DNA of 64,000 nucleotides from Pseudomonadales bacterium (lineage in GTDB: Bacteria; Pseudomonadota; Gammaproteobacteria; Pseudomonadales; Pseudohongiellaceae): positions 186,001 through 250,000 of the forward strand of contig WLWQ01000004.1 in NCBI GenBank assembly GCA_012103535.1, in the 5' to 3' direction. Shown here in pieces: positions 26,270-35,019 of this stretch. Every line of letters begins with the position of its first letter. Positions within the stretch are counted from its first letter, which is position 1. The notes beneath the pieces were generated by a model. That model saw only the letters and a list, made by a program, of their open reading frames with translations. It was not told the origin of the DNA and did no database searches. The position numbers and the translations under genes are program-made.

Positions 26270-27682
26270 ATGAGCGAAGTGAAACTTGTCAAAAATAATA
26301 TTGACAGCAGTACCTCCTCAAACCCAATTTTCTATGTCTTAGACACCAATGTTCTAATCCACGATCCAACATCCATTCTAAATTTCGACGAACACCACGT
26401 AGTAATTCCAATTACCGTTTTAGAAGAGCTCGACTCACTTAAAAGTGGTCGCCAATCGATTGCGGCTGACTGCCGCCAGGCAATTCGAGAACTCGACAGA
26501 TTGCTGGGTCGAGCCAGCCCTAATGAAGTTGAAAATGGCGTGGCAATTCAGAGAAGCGATGGAGATTCCATCGGTACCTTGTCTGTACTAATGACGGAGA
26601 CCCCAGAAAATTTAGTAATGCTGCCAACGCATTTGAATGACAACAAAATTCTAAATGATGTTGGTTACCTGAAGCAGTGCTATCCCAATCAAAAAGCAGT
26701 TCTTGTTACAAAAGATATCAATGTACGTCTCAAGGCCCGAGGTTGTGGTATCGATTCTCAGGATTACCATAGCGACCAACTGCTCAGCGACATCGAGCAA
26801 CTCAATGAGGGTTATTTGGAATATGAAGGTTCCTTTTGGGATCGCGTCGATGAAGTCGAAACTAGTCAGAAAAATGGCAGTACACTGCACAAGATTTCTC
26901 GATCTGTTTTTACTCAGGAAGTTTATCCAAATCAATTTCTCCACGATGAGTCAGGATTCTTGGCGCGGGTGCTAACCACTGATCAAAATTCTGTCACCTT
27001 GCTGCATCTAGATAAGCAAAGATTGCTGGAAGCCGAAACCTGGGGCTTAAAGCCACGGGATATTTATCAGGCGATGGCGCTCAATTTGTTAATGGATCCG
27101 GAAGTACACCTGGTAAATCTCACTGGCTCCGCAGGTTCGGGTAAAACAATTTTGGCACTCGCAGCAGCCATCGAACAAACGGTTCCCGAAAAAATCTATC
27201 GGCGCATAATAGTGACGCGAAGTACTCAAGGTCTGGATGAAGACATTGGATTTCTACCCGGTACCGAAGAAGAAAAGATGGAGCCGTGGCTGGGAGCCAT
27301 TACAGACAATTTGGAGGCCCTTCACTGGGAAGACGAAAACTGCAGCAGTAGCGTAGAGTATGTATTGAATAAAGTGCCTCTAATGTTTAAGTCTCTTAAT
27401 TATATTCGCGGCCGTTCGTTTCAAAGCAGCCTGATTATTATCGATGAGTCTCAGAATCTTACTCCTCACCAAATAAAAACTATCGTAACCAGGGCGGGGA
27501 ATGGATCAAAAGTTATTTGTCTCGGAAATTTGGCGCAAATTGATACACCTTATTTAACACCAATTAGTTCCGGGCTTACTTATCTTACGGAAAGATTTAA
27601 AGGATTTGATAAAGGCGGATCAATTTTACTGCAAGGGGTTCCTCGATCGGAACTCGCTAAATTTGCCGAAGAACATTTGTAA
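26270..27682 (+). CDS. PhoH family ATPase with N-terminal PIN domain
   Basis: A 470-residue protein. The N-terminal PIN domain (FYVLDTNVLIHDPTSI with its conserved Asp residues, later VLVTKDINVRLKARG) is followed by a connector and a PhoH ATPase domain with Walker A GSAGSGKT at 286-293, a Walker B region SLIIIDESQNL, and the sensor motif ICLGNLAQID. The PIN-PhoH arrangement is that of YlaK/PhoH2, an RNA-unwinding and cleaving protein. No toxin-antitoxin partner is beside it, so a housekeeping RNA role is more likely. The N-terminal acidic segment before the PIN domain is short and untypical. Confidence 0.9.
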   Translation: MSEVKLVKNNIDSSTSSNPIFYVLDTNVLIHDPTSILNFDEHHVVIPITVLEELDSLKSGRQSIAADCRQAIRELDRLLGRASPNEVENGVAIQRSDGDSIGTLSVLMTETPENLVMLPTHLNDNKILNDVGYLKQCYPNQKAVLVTKDINVRLKARGCGIDSQDYHSDQLLSDIEQLNEGYLEYEGSFWDRVDEVETSQKNGSTLHKISRSVFTQEVYPNQFLHDESGFLARVLTTDQNSVTLLHLDKQRLLEAETWGLKPRDIYQAMALNLLMDPEVHLVNLTGSAGSGKTILALAAAIEQTVPEKIYRRIIVTRSTQGLDEDIGFLPGTEEEKMEPWLGAITDNLEALHWEDENCSSSVEYVLNKVPLMFKSLNYIRGRSFQSSLIIIDESQNLTPHQIKTIVTRAGNGSKVICLGNLAQIDTPYLTPISSGLTYLTERFKGFDKGGSILLQGVPRSELAKFAEEHL

Positions 27683-27683
27683 C

Positions 27684-28439
27684 TTATTGTTTGATAAATT
27701 TCAGTGACATGCGATCGCTTTCGCCGATATTGCGCATTTGTGCTCGAAATCGACGATTGAGAGCAGAGCCTCGTAACGTAGGTGGTAATGAATAGACACC
27801 GTTACGGTAGTCTTTAGTATCGCGCGGGTTAGCATTAATTTCCGCTTGATCCATTAACTCAAAGCCCGCAGTTTCAGCGAGCATCAATACATGGGATTGA
27901 TTCACGTAGCCGTTTTCGCCGGTTGGATCTTGTGGAATGGATTCGTCTCCGCGGTGATCCACAATGCCAAAGATGCCCCCGGGTTTTAACATCGCGTAAA
28001 TAGAGTCGAAGTATTCCTGGGCTGGATAGTCATAAATCATGAATCCATGAGCTCGGAAGACTAGAACTCGATCAGCGGAATTATTTTCGACGACTCCCAC
28101 AAATGGAGACTCATCAGCATCAGCCGGTACTGGAATATATGTGCCTGAGTCTTCAATATAAGGTTGCAAGATGCTGCGGTACCAACCGCCTTGGCCGCCG
28201 GGCCAAATTTCAACCACAGTTAATTCTGGCCTTACCTCAAAAAAATCCAGGGTTTCCAGAGGATGACGATACTGATTTCTCTCTCGTAGTCGTTCCGAAC
28301 GATTTGGGCTATCGATGAGTTCCTGCAAGCGGTTCAGATTCGCTTCGCTCAGGTTTGTAGTTTGGGCGAATAGCTTGACGCTGAAAATCGCAGCAACAAT
28401 GCAGGTATACACATAACAAAACTTAATTGCAGTTTTCAT
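27684..28439 (-). CDS. Exported class I SAM-dependent methyltransferase-like protein
   Basis: A 251-residue protein with an N-terminal hydrophobic segment ending KLFAQTTN (signal peptide), so the methyltransferase fold would be periplasmic. The core has VVEIWPGGQGGWY (a SAM-binding glycine loop variant), a later acidic position at RVLVFRAHG and the AMLKPGGIFGIVDHRG motif, the pattern of the 'DUF938/methyltransferase_25-like' secreted family that starts with a Leu/Arg-rich RNPAERARD-like segment (here SPNRSERLRERNQYRHP). SAM is not known in the periplasm, so the biochemistry is unclear. It converges on the PhoH gene with 1 bp between stops. Confidence 0.7.
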   Translation of the reverse strand: MKTAIKFCYVYTCIVAAIFSVKLFAQTTNLSEANLNRLQELIDSPNRSERLRERNQYRHPLETLDFFEVRPELTVVEIWPGGQGGWYRSILQPYIEDSGTYIPVPADADESPFVGVVENNSADRVLVFRAHGFMIYDYPAQEYFDSIYAMLKPGGIFGIVDHRGDESIPQDPTGENGYVNQSHVLMLAETAGFELMDQAEINANPRDTKDYRNGVYSLPPTLRGSALNRRFRAQMRNIGESDRMSLKFIKQ

Positions 28440-28509
28440 TGATTGCTCTCCTGAGTTCTTACATGGTCTGGCGATTGGATTGCGTGCTCAATACAACTAG
28501 TGCAGTGAT

Positions 28510-29307
28510 TTACTTAGCGTCGGCTGATTCGTCTTCGAAAATGTTCTGTTGCATGGTTTCCGCAGGCGCATCGGATTTTGGTTTTCCGACAGTGCGTGCA
28601 GGTACGCCTACGACAGTAGTGTGAGCAGCAACATCATTAAGCACCACGCTGCCGGCACCAATTTTAGCGCCTTCTCCGATTTCAATATTACCGAGCACTT
28701 TTGCTCCAGTGGAAATCAGCACACCTGAGCGTATTTTAGGATGACGGTCCCCTTGCTCATTGCCGGTTCCGCCCAAAGTAACTTGCTGCAGAATTGAAAC
28801 GTTGTCTTCAATCACAGTAGTTTCACCAATAACAATGCCAGTAGCATGGTCGAACATTATGCCGCGACCCATAAGGCAAGCCGGATGAATATCAACAGAA
28901 AAAACTTCGGAATTACGACTCTGAATAAAGAGCGCAAGTTCTTTACGGTCAGTCTTCCAGAGAAAATGAGCCAGTCGATGCACTTGGAGTGATTGAAATC
29001 CTTTGAGATAAAGAATGACAGGCAAGTAACTACAGATCGCTGCGTCTCTTTCGTAGACTGCTCTTAAATCGCATGTCGCATGCTCGATAATTTCAGGTGC
29101 AGTAGAAAAGGCACTATCAAACAATTCTCTAACAGTCACTACTGGCATGACGTCATCTGAAAGTTTGTTCGCGAGGATAAAACTAAGCGCCGATTGCAAA
29201 GAATCATGATTCAGCACGCAGGCATAAACATAGCTAGCCAGCAACGGCTCTTGCTCGATTACATTCTGTGCTTCGGATTTTAGTTGTTGCCACAGTTCGT
29301 CAGTCAT
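28510..29307 (-). CDS. cysE: Serine O-acetyltransferase CysE
   Basis: A 265-residue protein. The helical N-terminal domain (TDELWQQLKSEAQNVIEQEPLLASYVYA) and the left-handed parallel beta helix of hexapeptide repeats (IHPACLMGRGIMFDHATGIVIGETTVIEDNVSILQQVTLGG) are those of CysE, including catalytic His in DIHPA and DHATG. It acetylates serine with acetyl-CoA, the first step of cysteine synthesis, and the C-terminal tail normally mediates feedback and CysK binding. Single gene here. Confidence 0.95.
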   Translation of the reverse strand: MTDELWQQLKSEAQNVIEQEPLLASYVYACVLNHDSLQSALSFILANKLSDDVMPVVTVRELFDSAFSTAPEIIEHATCDLRAVYERDAAICSYLPVILYLKGFQSLQVHRLAHFLWKTDRKELALFIQSRNSEVFSVDIHPACLMGRGIMFDHATGIVIGETTVIEDNVSILQQVTLGGTGNEQGDRHPKIRSGVLISTGAKVLGNIEIGEGAKIGAGSVVLNDVAAHTTVVGVPARTVGKPKSDAPAETMQQNIFEDESADAK

Positions 29308-29383
29308 GGCAGGTCCCAGTAGTACTTGACGAAGACCGATTATACGGTCTCGGTCTTTGGATACAACAGCAAAAGACTATTTT

Positions 29384-30241
29384 CTAGCTGGCGAAGAGGC
29401 GTTGGATAATGGATTTTTCTGACTTCGTAGATTCAGTGTCAGTAATAGCATTCTCGATATGTTGTTCGTTAACAACCAAATCTCCTTTCCCAAACGCAAC
29501 CATCAATGCTTTATGGCAGAGAATGTTAATTAGACGAGGAATTCCTTTACTCGCCTCAAATAAACTGTCGACTGCTTTGGTAGTGAACATATGTGGGCCG
29601 TTGTAACCGGCTTTTGAAAGTCGATGAGCAACATAACTTTCCACGCCATCACGATCGAGAGCGGGAATTTGATAGGAGAAGGTTAATTGACTTTTAACCT
29701 GTTTCAACATGCTACGATCCAGTAGCTCGTCAAGCTCTGGTTGCCCAAACAAAATGACTTGCATATGTTTGCCTGAATTAGATTCCACTCTGGTTAACAA
29801 GTGCACGGCTTCAAGCGTTTCTTCTGGCATTGCTTGCGCTTCGTCAATAAAGAAAACTACGCTTTTGTCGTCTTCGCTGATGCTAACTATTTCTTCAGTG
29901 ATGATCTTTAACAAATCGTAGTAACTAATATTCGAATCTCGCTCAATACTCAATTCTTCTGCAATGGCGTGCATGATGCCTTCTTCACTAAGAATTGGAT
30001 GAGGGATATAGGCAGTGACGAATTTGTCTTTGTGAAATTCAAGTGAATTGAGCACTTTTCTACAGAGCATGGTTTTCCCGGTGCCCACTTCTCCGGTGAT
30101 TTTGGCAAAATAGCCTTCTTCATCCAAAGCTGCGATCAACTGATTGAAGGCGTGCTGATGGCTGGGGAGTTTCAAGAAGTAGCGCGTATTCGGAGTTAGC
30201 GAAAACGGATACTGCGCGAGTCCGAAATGTTGAATATACAT
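29384..30241 (-). CDS. ExeA/MshM-type AAA ATPase
   Basis: About 285 residues from the ATG at 30241, chosen because the family begins MYxxHFGLxxxPF (here MYIQHFGLAQYPFSLTPN); GTG 30262 would add seven residues. Walker A GEVGTGKT at residues 50-57, Walker B VVFFIDEAQ, then DxLLARV-like HLLTRVESN and a C-terminal winged-helix-like lid (SKGIPRLINILCHKALMVAFG). This AAA_22 family couples ATP hydrolysis to assembly of type II secretion or type IV (MSHA) pilus machines. No pilus or secretion genes are adjacent, so its partner is unknown. Confidence 0.8.
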   Translation of the reverse strand: MYIQHFGLAQYPFSLTPNTRYFLKLPSHQHAFNQLIAALDEEGYFAKITGEVGTGKTMLCRKVLNSLEFHKDKFVTAYIPHPILSEEGIMHAIAEELSIERDSNISYYDLLKIITEEIVSISEDDKSVVFFIDEAQAMPEETLEAVHLLTRVESNSGKHMQVILFGQPELDELLDRSMLKQVKSQLTFSYQIPALDRDGVESYVAHRLSKAGYNGPHMFTTKAVDSLFEASKGIPRLINILCHKALMVAFGKGDLVVNEQHIENAITDTESTKSEKSIIQRLFAS

Positions 30242-30354
30242 GGCACCTTTGTATATTCCCACGAATTTAGTGGAAAATAGTTCTTACAGATAACAGAGAA
30301 TAGGTTAACTAAATAATAGTTTGTTTCGCAATAATTATTGCCAGCATTTGCGCG

Positions 30355-33300
30355 CTAGTTGATAGCTGCTTTCTTCAATATAGACTTGGTTTTCTCGAGT
30401 TCTGATTCAAGAGATTGTCTAGTTTCTAGCTCAATAGCCGGATTGGAGAGAACAAAATATGCGGTGCGAACGACTTCTCGCCAGCGAGGAATTTTTGGCA
30501 GTTGCTCAATGCGTAAATAGCGATCGAATGTTCGGGTTCGTAAACGGCCATCATCGATACTCACTGCCCAGATATTGCTCTCCTCAGCTAGCTCGATTTT
30601 GGATTTTTGCGTAGTTACTTCCCACGTATGCAGTGCGGAACGCATTAGGGTAACCAACTGTTGGCGATATTCACCTTCGCTGCTTACCGACGGGAGTTCA
30701 TTGTCGATAAACTGAACCAACTCTTCTATACCTGAAAGCCTATCTAACAAACTAGGATGATCAGTGAGTTCGGTTGGAGTAAGGACGCTAAGCCTGGTGC
30801 CAATTCTTCTAATATTCTGTTGTGCCTGGCCCAGAAAGCTCACCAGTTCCACCGTGTCTTGTGCGATAGTTGTACCAGTTGCTTGATGCAATGGTTCGCT
30901 GTCTTCTAAAAACAGAATTCCAGTACCTTCATCACTACCGAAAAGATTGAGTTTGCTGTTGAATTGAATATTCTTGCTGGTAGCTTTATTTAAGCTATTG
31001 TAAGGAAACACGACCTCAATCGTAATGTTCTTGCTGACAGTTTCAGATCCAGCATCGCCATTTTCCTGCAAGGCTTCATCACCTTCTTCCCAATCCACTA
31101 GGGCAACGCTATTAACTTCCGAATCTGAAAATAGAGTAACAACATCTTTATCGATAAGTGATTCGCGATCCGTGCCGAGCAATTCGGCTGCACGCTGATT
31201 CAGGCTGAAAATTTTCCCGGGCAACTCAAAGGCAATAAAACCAGCCTTAATAGACTCCAATACTTGCTGCAAGCGAAAACGCGAGCTGCGAAGCTCAGTG
31301 TCCGCCTCGGCATAAGTTTCAATTTGCGAACGAAGTTTTACATTATCTTCATTAATTTTGTGTAACAGACTCAAGCGCAATTGATTTTCAACTCTCGATA
31401 GCAGTTCTTCGTTATGAAACGGCTTGGCTAAATAATCATTCGCGCCGGTTTTGAATCCTTGGGTTAGATCCTCTAAATGATTCTTGGCCGTAACCAAGAT
31501 CACCGGGAGTTCAATCTGACTGTGTTTCTGGCGAATTTTCTGGCAAACCTCATAGCCGTTTAGACCCGGCATCATCAGGTCCAACAACACCAGGTCTGGC
31601 TTGTGCTCTTCAATAGCAGTTAATGCATCGAGTCCATTGGAGCATTTGACTACATTGTATTCGTCAAGTTGTTGTCCCATAACTACCCGGTTTATTTCAT
31701 CATCATCTACTACCAAGATAGTAGTCTCTTGTTCGCTGCGAAGTTTTGGTAATTCAGGGGCTTTATTAGCTTGCTCTAAATAATCTGCGCGGCGAATCAT
31801 TTGCTTATGAATATTCGGTGACTTGACTGCCCTGGTCTGATCTAAGGAAACCCTCAAATTAAAACTGAAGGTTGAACCTATATCCAACTCGCTCTCTAGT
31901 TTTAGTTCACTTCGATGCATTTCCACCATGCGTTTAGCTAACGGCAGGCCTAAACCAATACCACTGGCGTTCATTTGTTTTGAAGGAAGTTTCTCGAAGG
32001 TCCGGAAAATCGTATCGTGATCAGTTTTGTGAATGCCAATACCAATACCGGTATCACGTACGCTCACAGTAACGTTGTAGTCAGATGTGAGTTCGGCAGC
32101 GATGACAACTTCACCAGAATAAGTAAACTTAACTGCATTAGATGTCAGATTTACCAGAATTTGTTGTAGCCTGTCTTCGTCTCCTGCAACCAAGGGTAGG
32201 TCTGGATCAATTTCTGCTCGCAGTTCTAATTTCTTTTCACCTACCAGCGGTTTACAGATGGCAATTACCAAAGTTACTAAGCTATTTAAATCTACCGCTC
32301 TGAATTTAACGTAAGTTGCTTCTTCTTTTGCGGCAGAGAAATCCAGAAGATCGTTCACAAGTTTTGTCAGGCGGTCGCCACTGGCATGAATCAATTCCAG
32401 GTTCTTAGTGATTAGTTCTACGTTCTGCTCGTTTTTCTCAAATTCCGATAGTGCGGTTTCAGCCAGCCCGTTAATGCCATAAAGGGGCGTCCTGAGTTCA
32501 TGGGAGACGTTAGCCAATAAGTCGTCCTTAATTTGTTCCGAGCGGACCAGGTTTGTTATGGCGAGTAATTGCGCATCTTCTTTCTCTTGCTTGATCTGGT
32601 TATAGCGAAATGAAAGACTCAAAGATAAGAGTAGAGCCTGAGCGATAAGTCCGGCGTTATAAGCATTAACCGTAAAGCCATTACTTGGAAAGCCGGGTAT
32701 GAGTTGCAGCATCATGAGTATCATTGTGCCGATTAAAAACACGCTGATAGCAGCCATATGCACAACCGCAGTTACGTTTCCTCTGCGTATTGCATCGACA
32801 TTGGTATAAAAAACAAGCGGTATTGACAGAATGAGTAAGAAAACAAAGAGATATTGAAAGACCTTTTCATTAGGGACCAGGGTTAACATTATGACTAAGC
32901 CAAATCCACCTAGCGCTATCTTGACCACTTGATCGAGTTTTAGATTGTTTTCCCAAATTCGCAGCAACGAGCGTTGAAACAGCAAAGCAGTAATTACCAG
33001 AAGCGGATAGATAAGTCGCTCTGCCATATCTACATACCAGGCTCCACTGTAAAGTTCGCCCAATAAATAGCGAAAATGTTTCGAGTCGAGAAATATGAAT
33101 CCTGCTTGAGTTGCAATGGCAGCGACGTAGTAAATGTAACTTGGCTCACGAATCGAAAAAAACAGGAAAAGATTGTAGAAAATCATGGCCAGCAAGATGC
33201 CGTACTGTACTCCAAGCACGGTATCTGCCTGCACCGTTTTCTGCCGATAACTTTCTGCATCCCAGAGAGAGATAGGCAATCGAAATGGGCGGGCACTGGT

Positions 33301-33810
33301 AATGCGCAGGTAGATCTGATCGCCAAAGTCACGATCTATATTGAGAGCAAATCCACGGCTTAAAGTTTTTAACTCTCTGTCGTTGTCCTGGTTGCCGAGT
33401 AAAAATGAGTTTTCGAGGTTGCCCTGTGCATCGACTACGAACAGTTCGATGCCGCCGCGAACAAAACCAGCCACAATTTTTGGAGGCCCGAATTCCAGAA
33501 CCTTGGAACTCCCTTCAGGCATGTTCGACCAGTCTAGATTGAATCGCAGCCAATAGGCTGAACTCGTTATACCAAAGTGAAGAATGTCGCGATTGTGGGG
33601 AATGAAATTCACTCCAAAGTTAGGAGCTAAGACATCATCTATGGTTAGAGCCTCGGAGCTATCTTCGTAATATTCGACATACTCAGCGACAGACAAGGGT
33701 TGAGGATCGTTAGTAACGGTAATTGGCTGAATTTGCGCCACAGCAAAATGCATTCCCAAAAAGAATGCCATTAGCGATATCAACACTTTCTGCAGCGATC
33801 TGATAAGCAC
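30355..33810 (-). CDS. Hybrid sensor histidine kinase, 7TMR-DISM type
   Basis: A 1151-residue protein. In order: signal peptide (to VAQIQ), an extracytoplasmic 7TMR-DISMED2-like domain (about 30-175), seven membrane helices (about 195-400), a HisKA domain with the phosphoacceptor His437 in NVSHELRTPL, a HATPase_c domain (about 545-660, with GIGLGLPLAKRMVE), a receiver domain (about 700-815) with acceptor Asp744 in LLDLMMPG and Lys in YLAKPF, then a coiled segment, a PAS-like domain (about 845-910) and a C-terminal Ala/Leu-rich domain. It is thus a phosphorelay sensor that probably passes signal to a separate Hpt/response regulator. No cognate regulator is adjacent. Confidence 0.88.
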   Translation of the reverse strand: MLIRSLQKVLISLMAFFLGMHFAVAQIQPITVTNDPQPLSVAEYVEYYEDSSEALTIDDVLAPNFGVNFIPHNRDILHFGITSSAYWLRFNLDWSNMPEGSSKVLEFGPPKIVAGFVRGGIELFVVDAQGNLENSFLLGNQDNDRELKTLSRGFALNIDRDFGDQIYLRITSARPFRLPISLWDAESYRQKTVQADTVLGVQYGILLAMIFYNLFLFFSIREPSYIYYVAAIATQAGFIFLDSKHFRYLLGELYSGAWYVDMAERLIYPLLVITALLFQRSLLRIWENNLKLDQVVKIALGGFGLVIMLTLVPNEKVFQYLFVFLLILSIPLVFYTNVDAIRRGNVTAVVHMAAISVFLIGTMILMMLQLIPGFPSNGFTVNAYNAGLIAQALLLSLSLSFRYNQIKQEKEDAQLLAITNLVRSEQIKDDLLANVSHELRTPLYGINGLAETALSEFEKNEQNVELITKNLELIHASGDRLTKLVNDLLDFSAAKEEATYVKFRAVDLNSLVTLVIAICKPLVGEKKLELRAEIDPDLPLVAGDEDRLQQILVNLTSNAVKFTYSGEVVIAAELTSDYNVTVSVRDTGIGIGIHKTDHDTIFRTFEKLPSKQMNASGIGLGLPLAKRMVEMHRSELKLESELDIGSTFSFNLRVSLDQTRAVKSPNIHKQMIRRADYLEQANKAPELPKLRSEQETTILVVDDDEINRVVMGQQLDEYNVVKCSNGLDALTAIEEHKPDLVLLDLMMPGLNGYEVCQKIRQKHSQIELPVILVTAKNHLEDLTQGFKTGANDYLAKPFHNEELLSRVENQLRLSLLHKINEDNVKLRSQIETYAEADTELRSSRFRLQQVLESIKAGFIAFELPGKIFSLNQRAAELLGTDRESLIDKDVVTLFSDSEVNSVALVDWEEGDEALQENGDAGSETVSKNITIEVVFPYNSLNKATSKNIQFNSKLNLFGSDEGTGILFLEDSEPLHQATGTTIAQDTVELVSFLGQAQQNIRRIGTRLSVLTPTELTDHPSLLDRLSGIEELVQFIDNELPSVSSEGEYRQQLVTLMRSALHTWEVTTQKSKIELAEESNIWAVSIDDGRLRTRTFDRYLRIEQLPKIPRWREVVRTAYFVLSNPAIELETRQSLESELEKTKSILKKAAIN

Positions 33811-34047
33811 GGTGATTGTTGGCCGAGGTTAGGGGTTAAGCAGTCCAGTTGCCGAGTTGATAGTCCAGCTACCAATAGTAGGGCCAAATTCTAGCGATTC
33901 AGGGCAGTTCGCACAATCTAAAGCGCAATTCATATTGGTAATAGAAATTCCAAATATTCAATTGCTTAGCTATCTCTAACCCAGTTTGGTCGAATTATCT
34001 CTATATCCATCCAAAGATTCCGATTACTATCCCTGTAGTCCAAATTT

Positions 34048-35019
34048 ATGGAAAATTTCCGAATTGCGATGGTGAAACGATTCCAAATAGTTTTAATGTC
34101 ATGCGCTTTCCTGGCTGTTATTGATCTGCATAGCGGTGCGGCACAGGAAATCGGTCAATTCCAACATTGGTTGGAACTTTCAGCGGCCGATCAATCCTAT
34201 GCTGATCTCGCGAATGAAATTGGTCGGACTGAAGCCTTTCTTGAATTTCTAGGTGAAGGATCAGTAGTGTTTCGCGATGGCTTAGGACCCATTGATGCTC
34301 TCGAAGAATACCGCACCAACGAACAGGAAGCCGACGAATTAACCTGGGAATCCCACTACATCGATGTGTCTCGTGATGGTGATCTGGGTTTAACCGCAGG
34401 ACCCTATGAGGCTATTGATCCAACCCAGGACGATCCTTATTTTTTTGGTCATTTAGTCTCAATATGGAAAAAAAATGAAGGGCGCTGGGAGTTAATGGCT
34501 GACATGGCCGCGGGAATTCCAGGATTCTTAAGTTTGAATGTTGAGCCAGATTTCGAAGACACTCGTCCGATATTGGAAGAAACCGCTCATCCAGTCATGG
34601 CTACCGCCGAAGACAACACGATGCAAAGTCTGATCGATGCCGACAATTTGTTCGGAAGATCGATAAATTTTCGGGGGGGACAAAGGGCCTTGCTACGTTT
34701 CGGATTGGAAAGTACACGGGTATATCTACCAGGAATGGCTCCGGCAATTGGAGCTGATGCAGCCAGTTCTGTTTATGGTGCCTATTTAGACGATCAGCTC
34801 AGTCCAACAAATCCAATTAATCTTACCCACATGGGAGGCTTCCTCTCTACCTCGAAAGAAATGGGATATACCTATGGAATCATGGAGGCCAATATTGGTG
34901 AGGCTGCGGTTTTGGATGAAGATGGCAGGTATTTTCAATCAAGCTATTTGCGTCAATGGCGATTCAAGAACAACAATGAGTGGCGTATCGCTGTCGAAGT
35001 ATTAAGACCCCTAAATTAA
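34048..35019 (+). CDS. Exported protein with tandem NTF2/SnoaL-like domains
   Basis: A 323-residue protein. The annotated ATG at 34048 precedes MVKRFQIVLMSCAFLAVIDL, a signal peptide that could also start at ATG 34069; neither has a clear Shine-Dalgarno, so the start is uncertain. Two repeats follow: residues about 40-160 and about 190-320 both read as alpha-beta NTF2-like (DUF4440/SnoaL) domains, each ending with a Trp-containing strand (HLVSIWKKNEGRWELMADM and YLRQWRFKNNNEWRIAVEV). Probably periplasmic; ligand unknown. Its stop overlaps the convergent glycosyltransferase by 4 bp. Confidence 0.6.
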   Translation: MENFRIAMVKRFQIVLMSCAFLAVIDLHSGAAQEIGQFQHWLELSAADQSYADLANEIGRTEAFLEFLGEGSVVFRDGLGPIDALEEYRTNEQEADELTWESHYIDVSRDGDLGLTAGPYEAIDPTQDDPYFFGHLVSIWKKNEGRWELMADMAAGIPGFLSLNVEPDFEDTRPILEETAHPVMATAEDNTMQSLIDADNLFGRSINFRGGQRALLRFGLESTRVYLPGMAPAIGADAASSVYGAYLDDQLSPTNPINLTHMGGFLSTSKEMGYTYGIMEANIGEAAVLDEDGRYFQSSYLRQWRFKNNNEWRIAVEVLRPLN

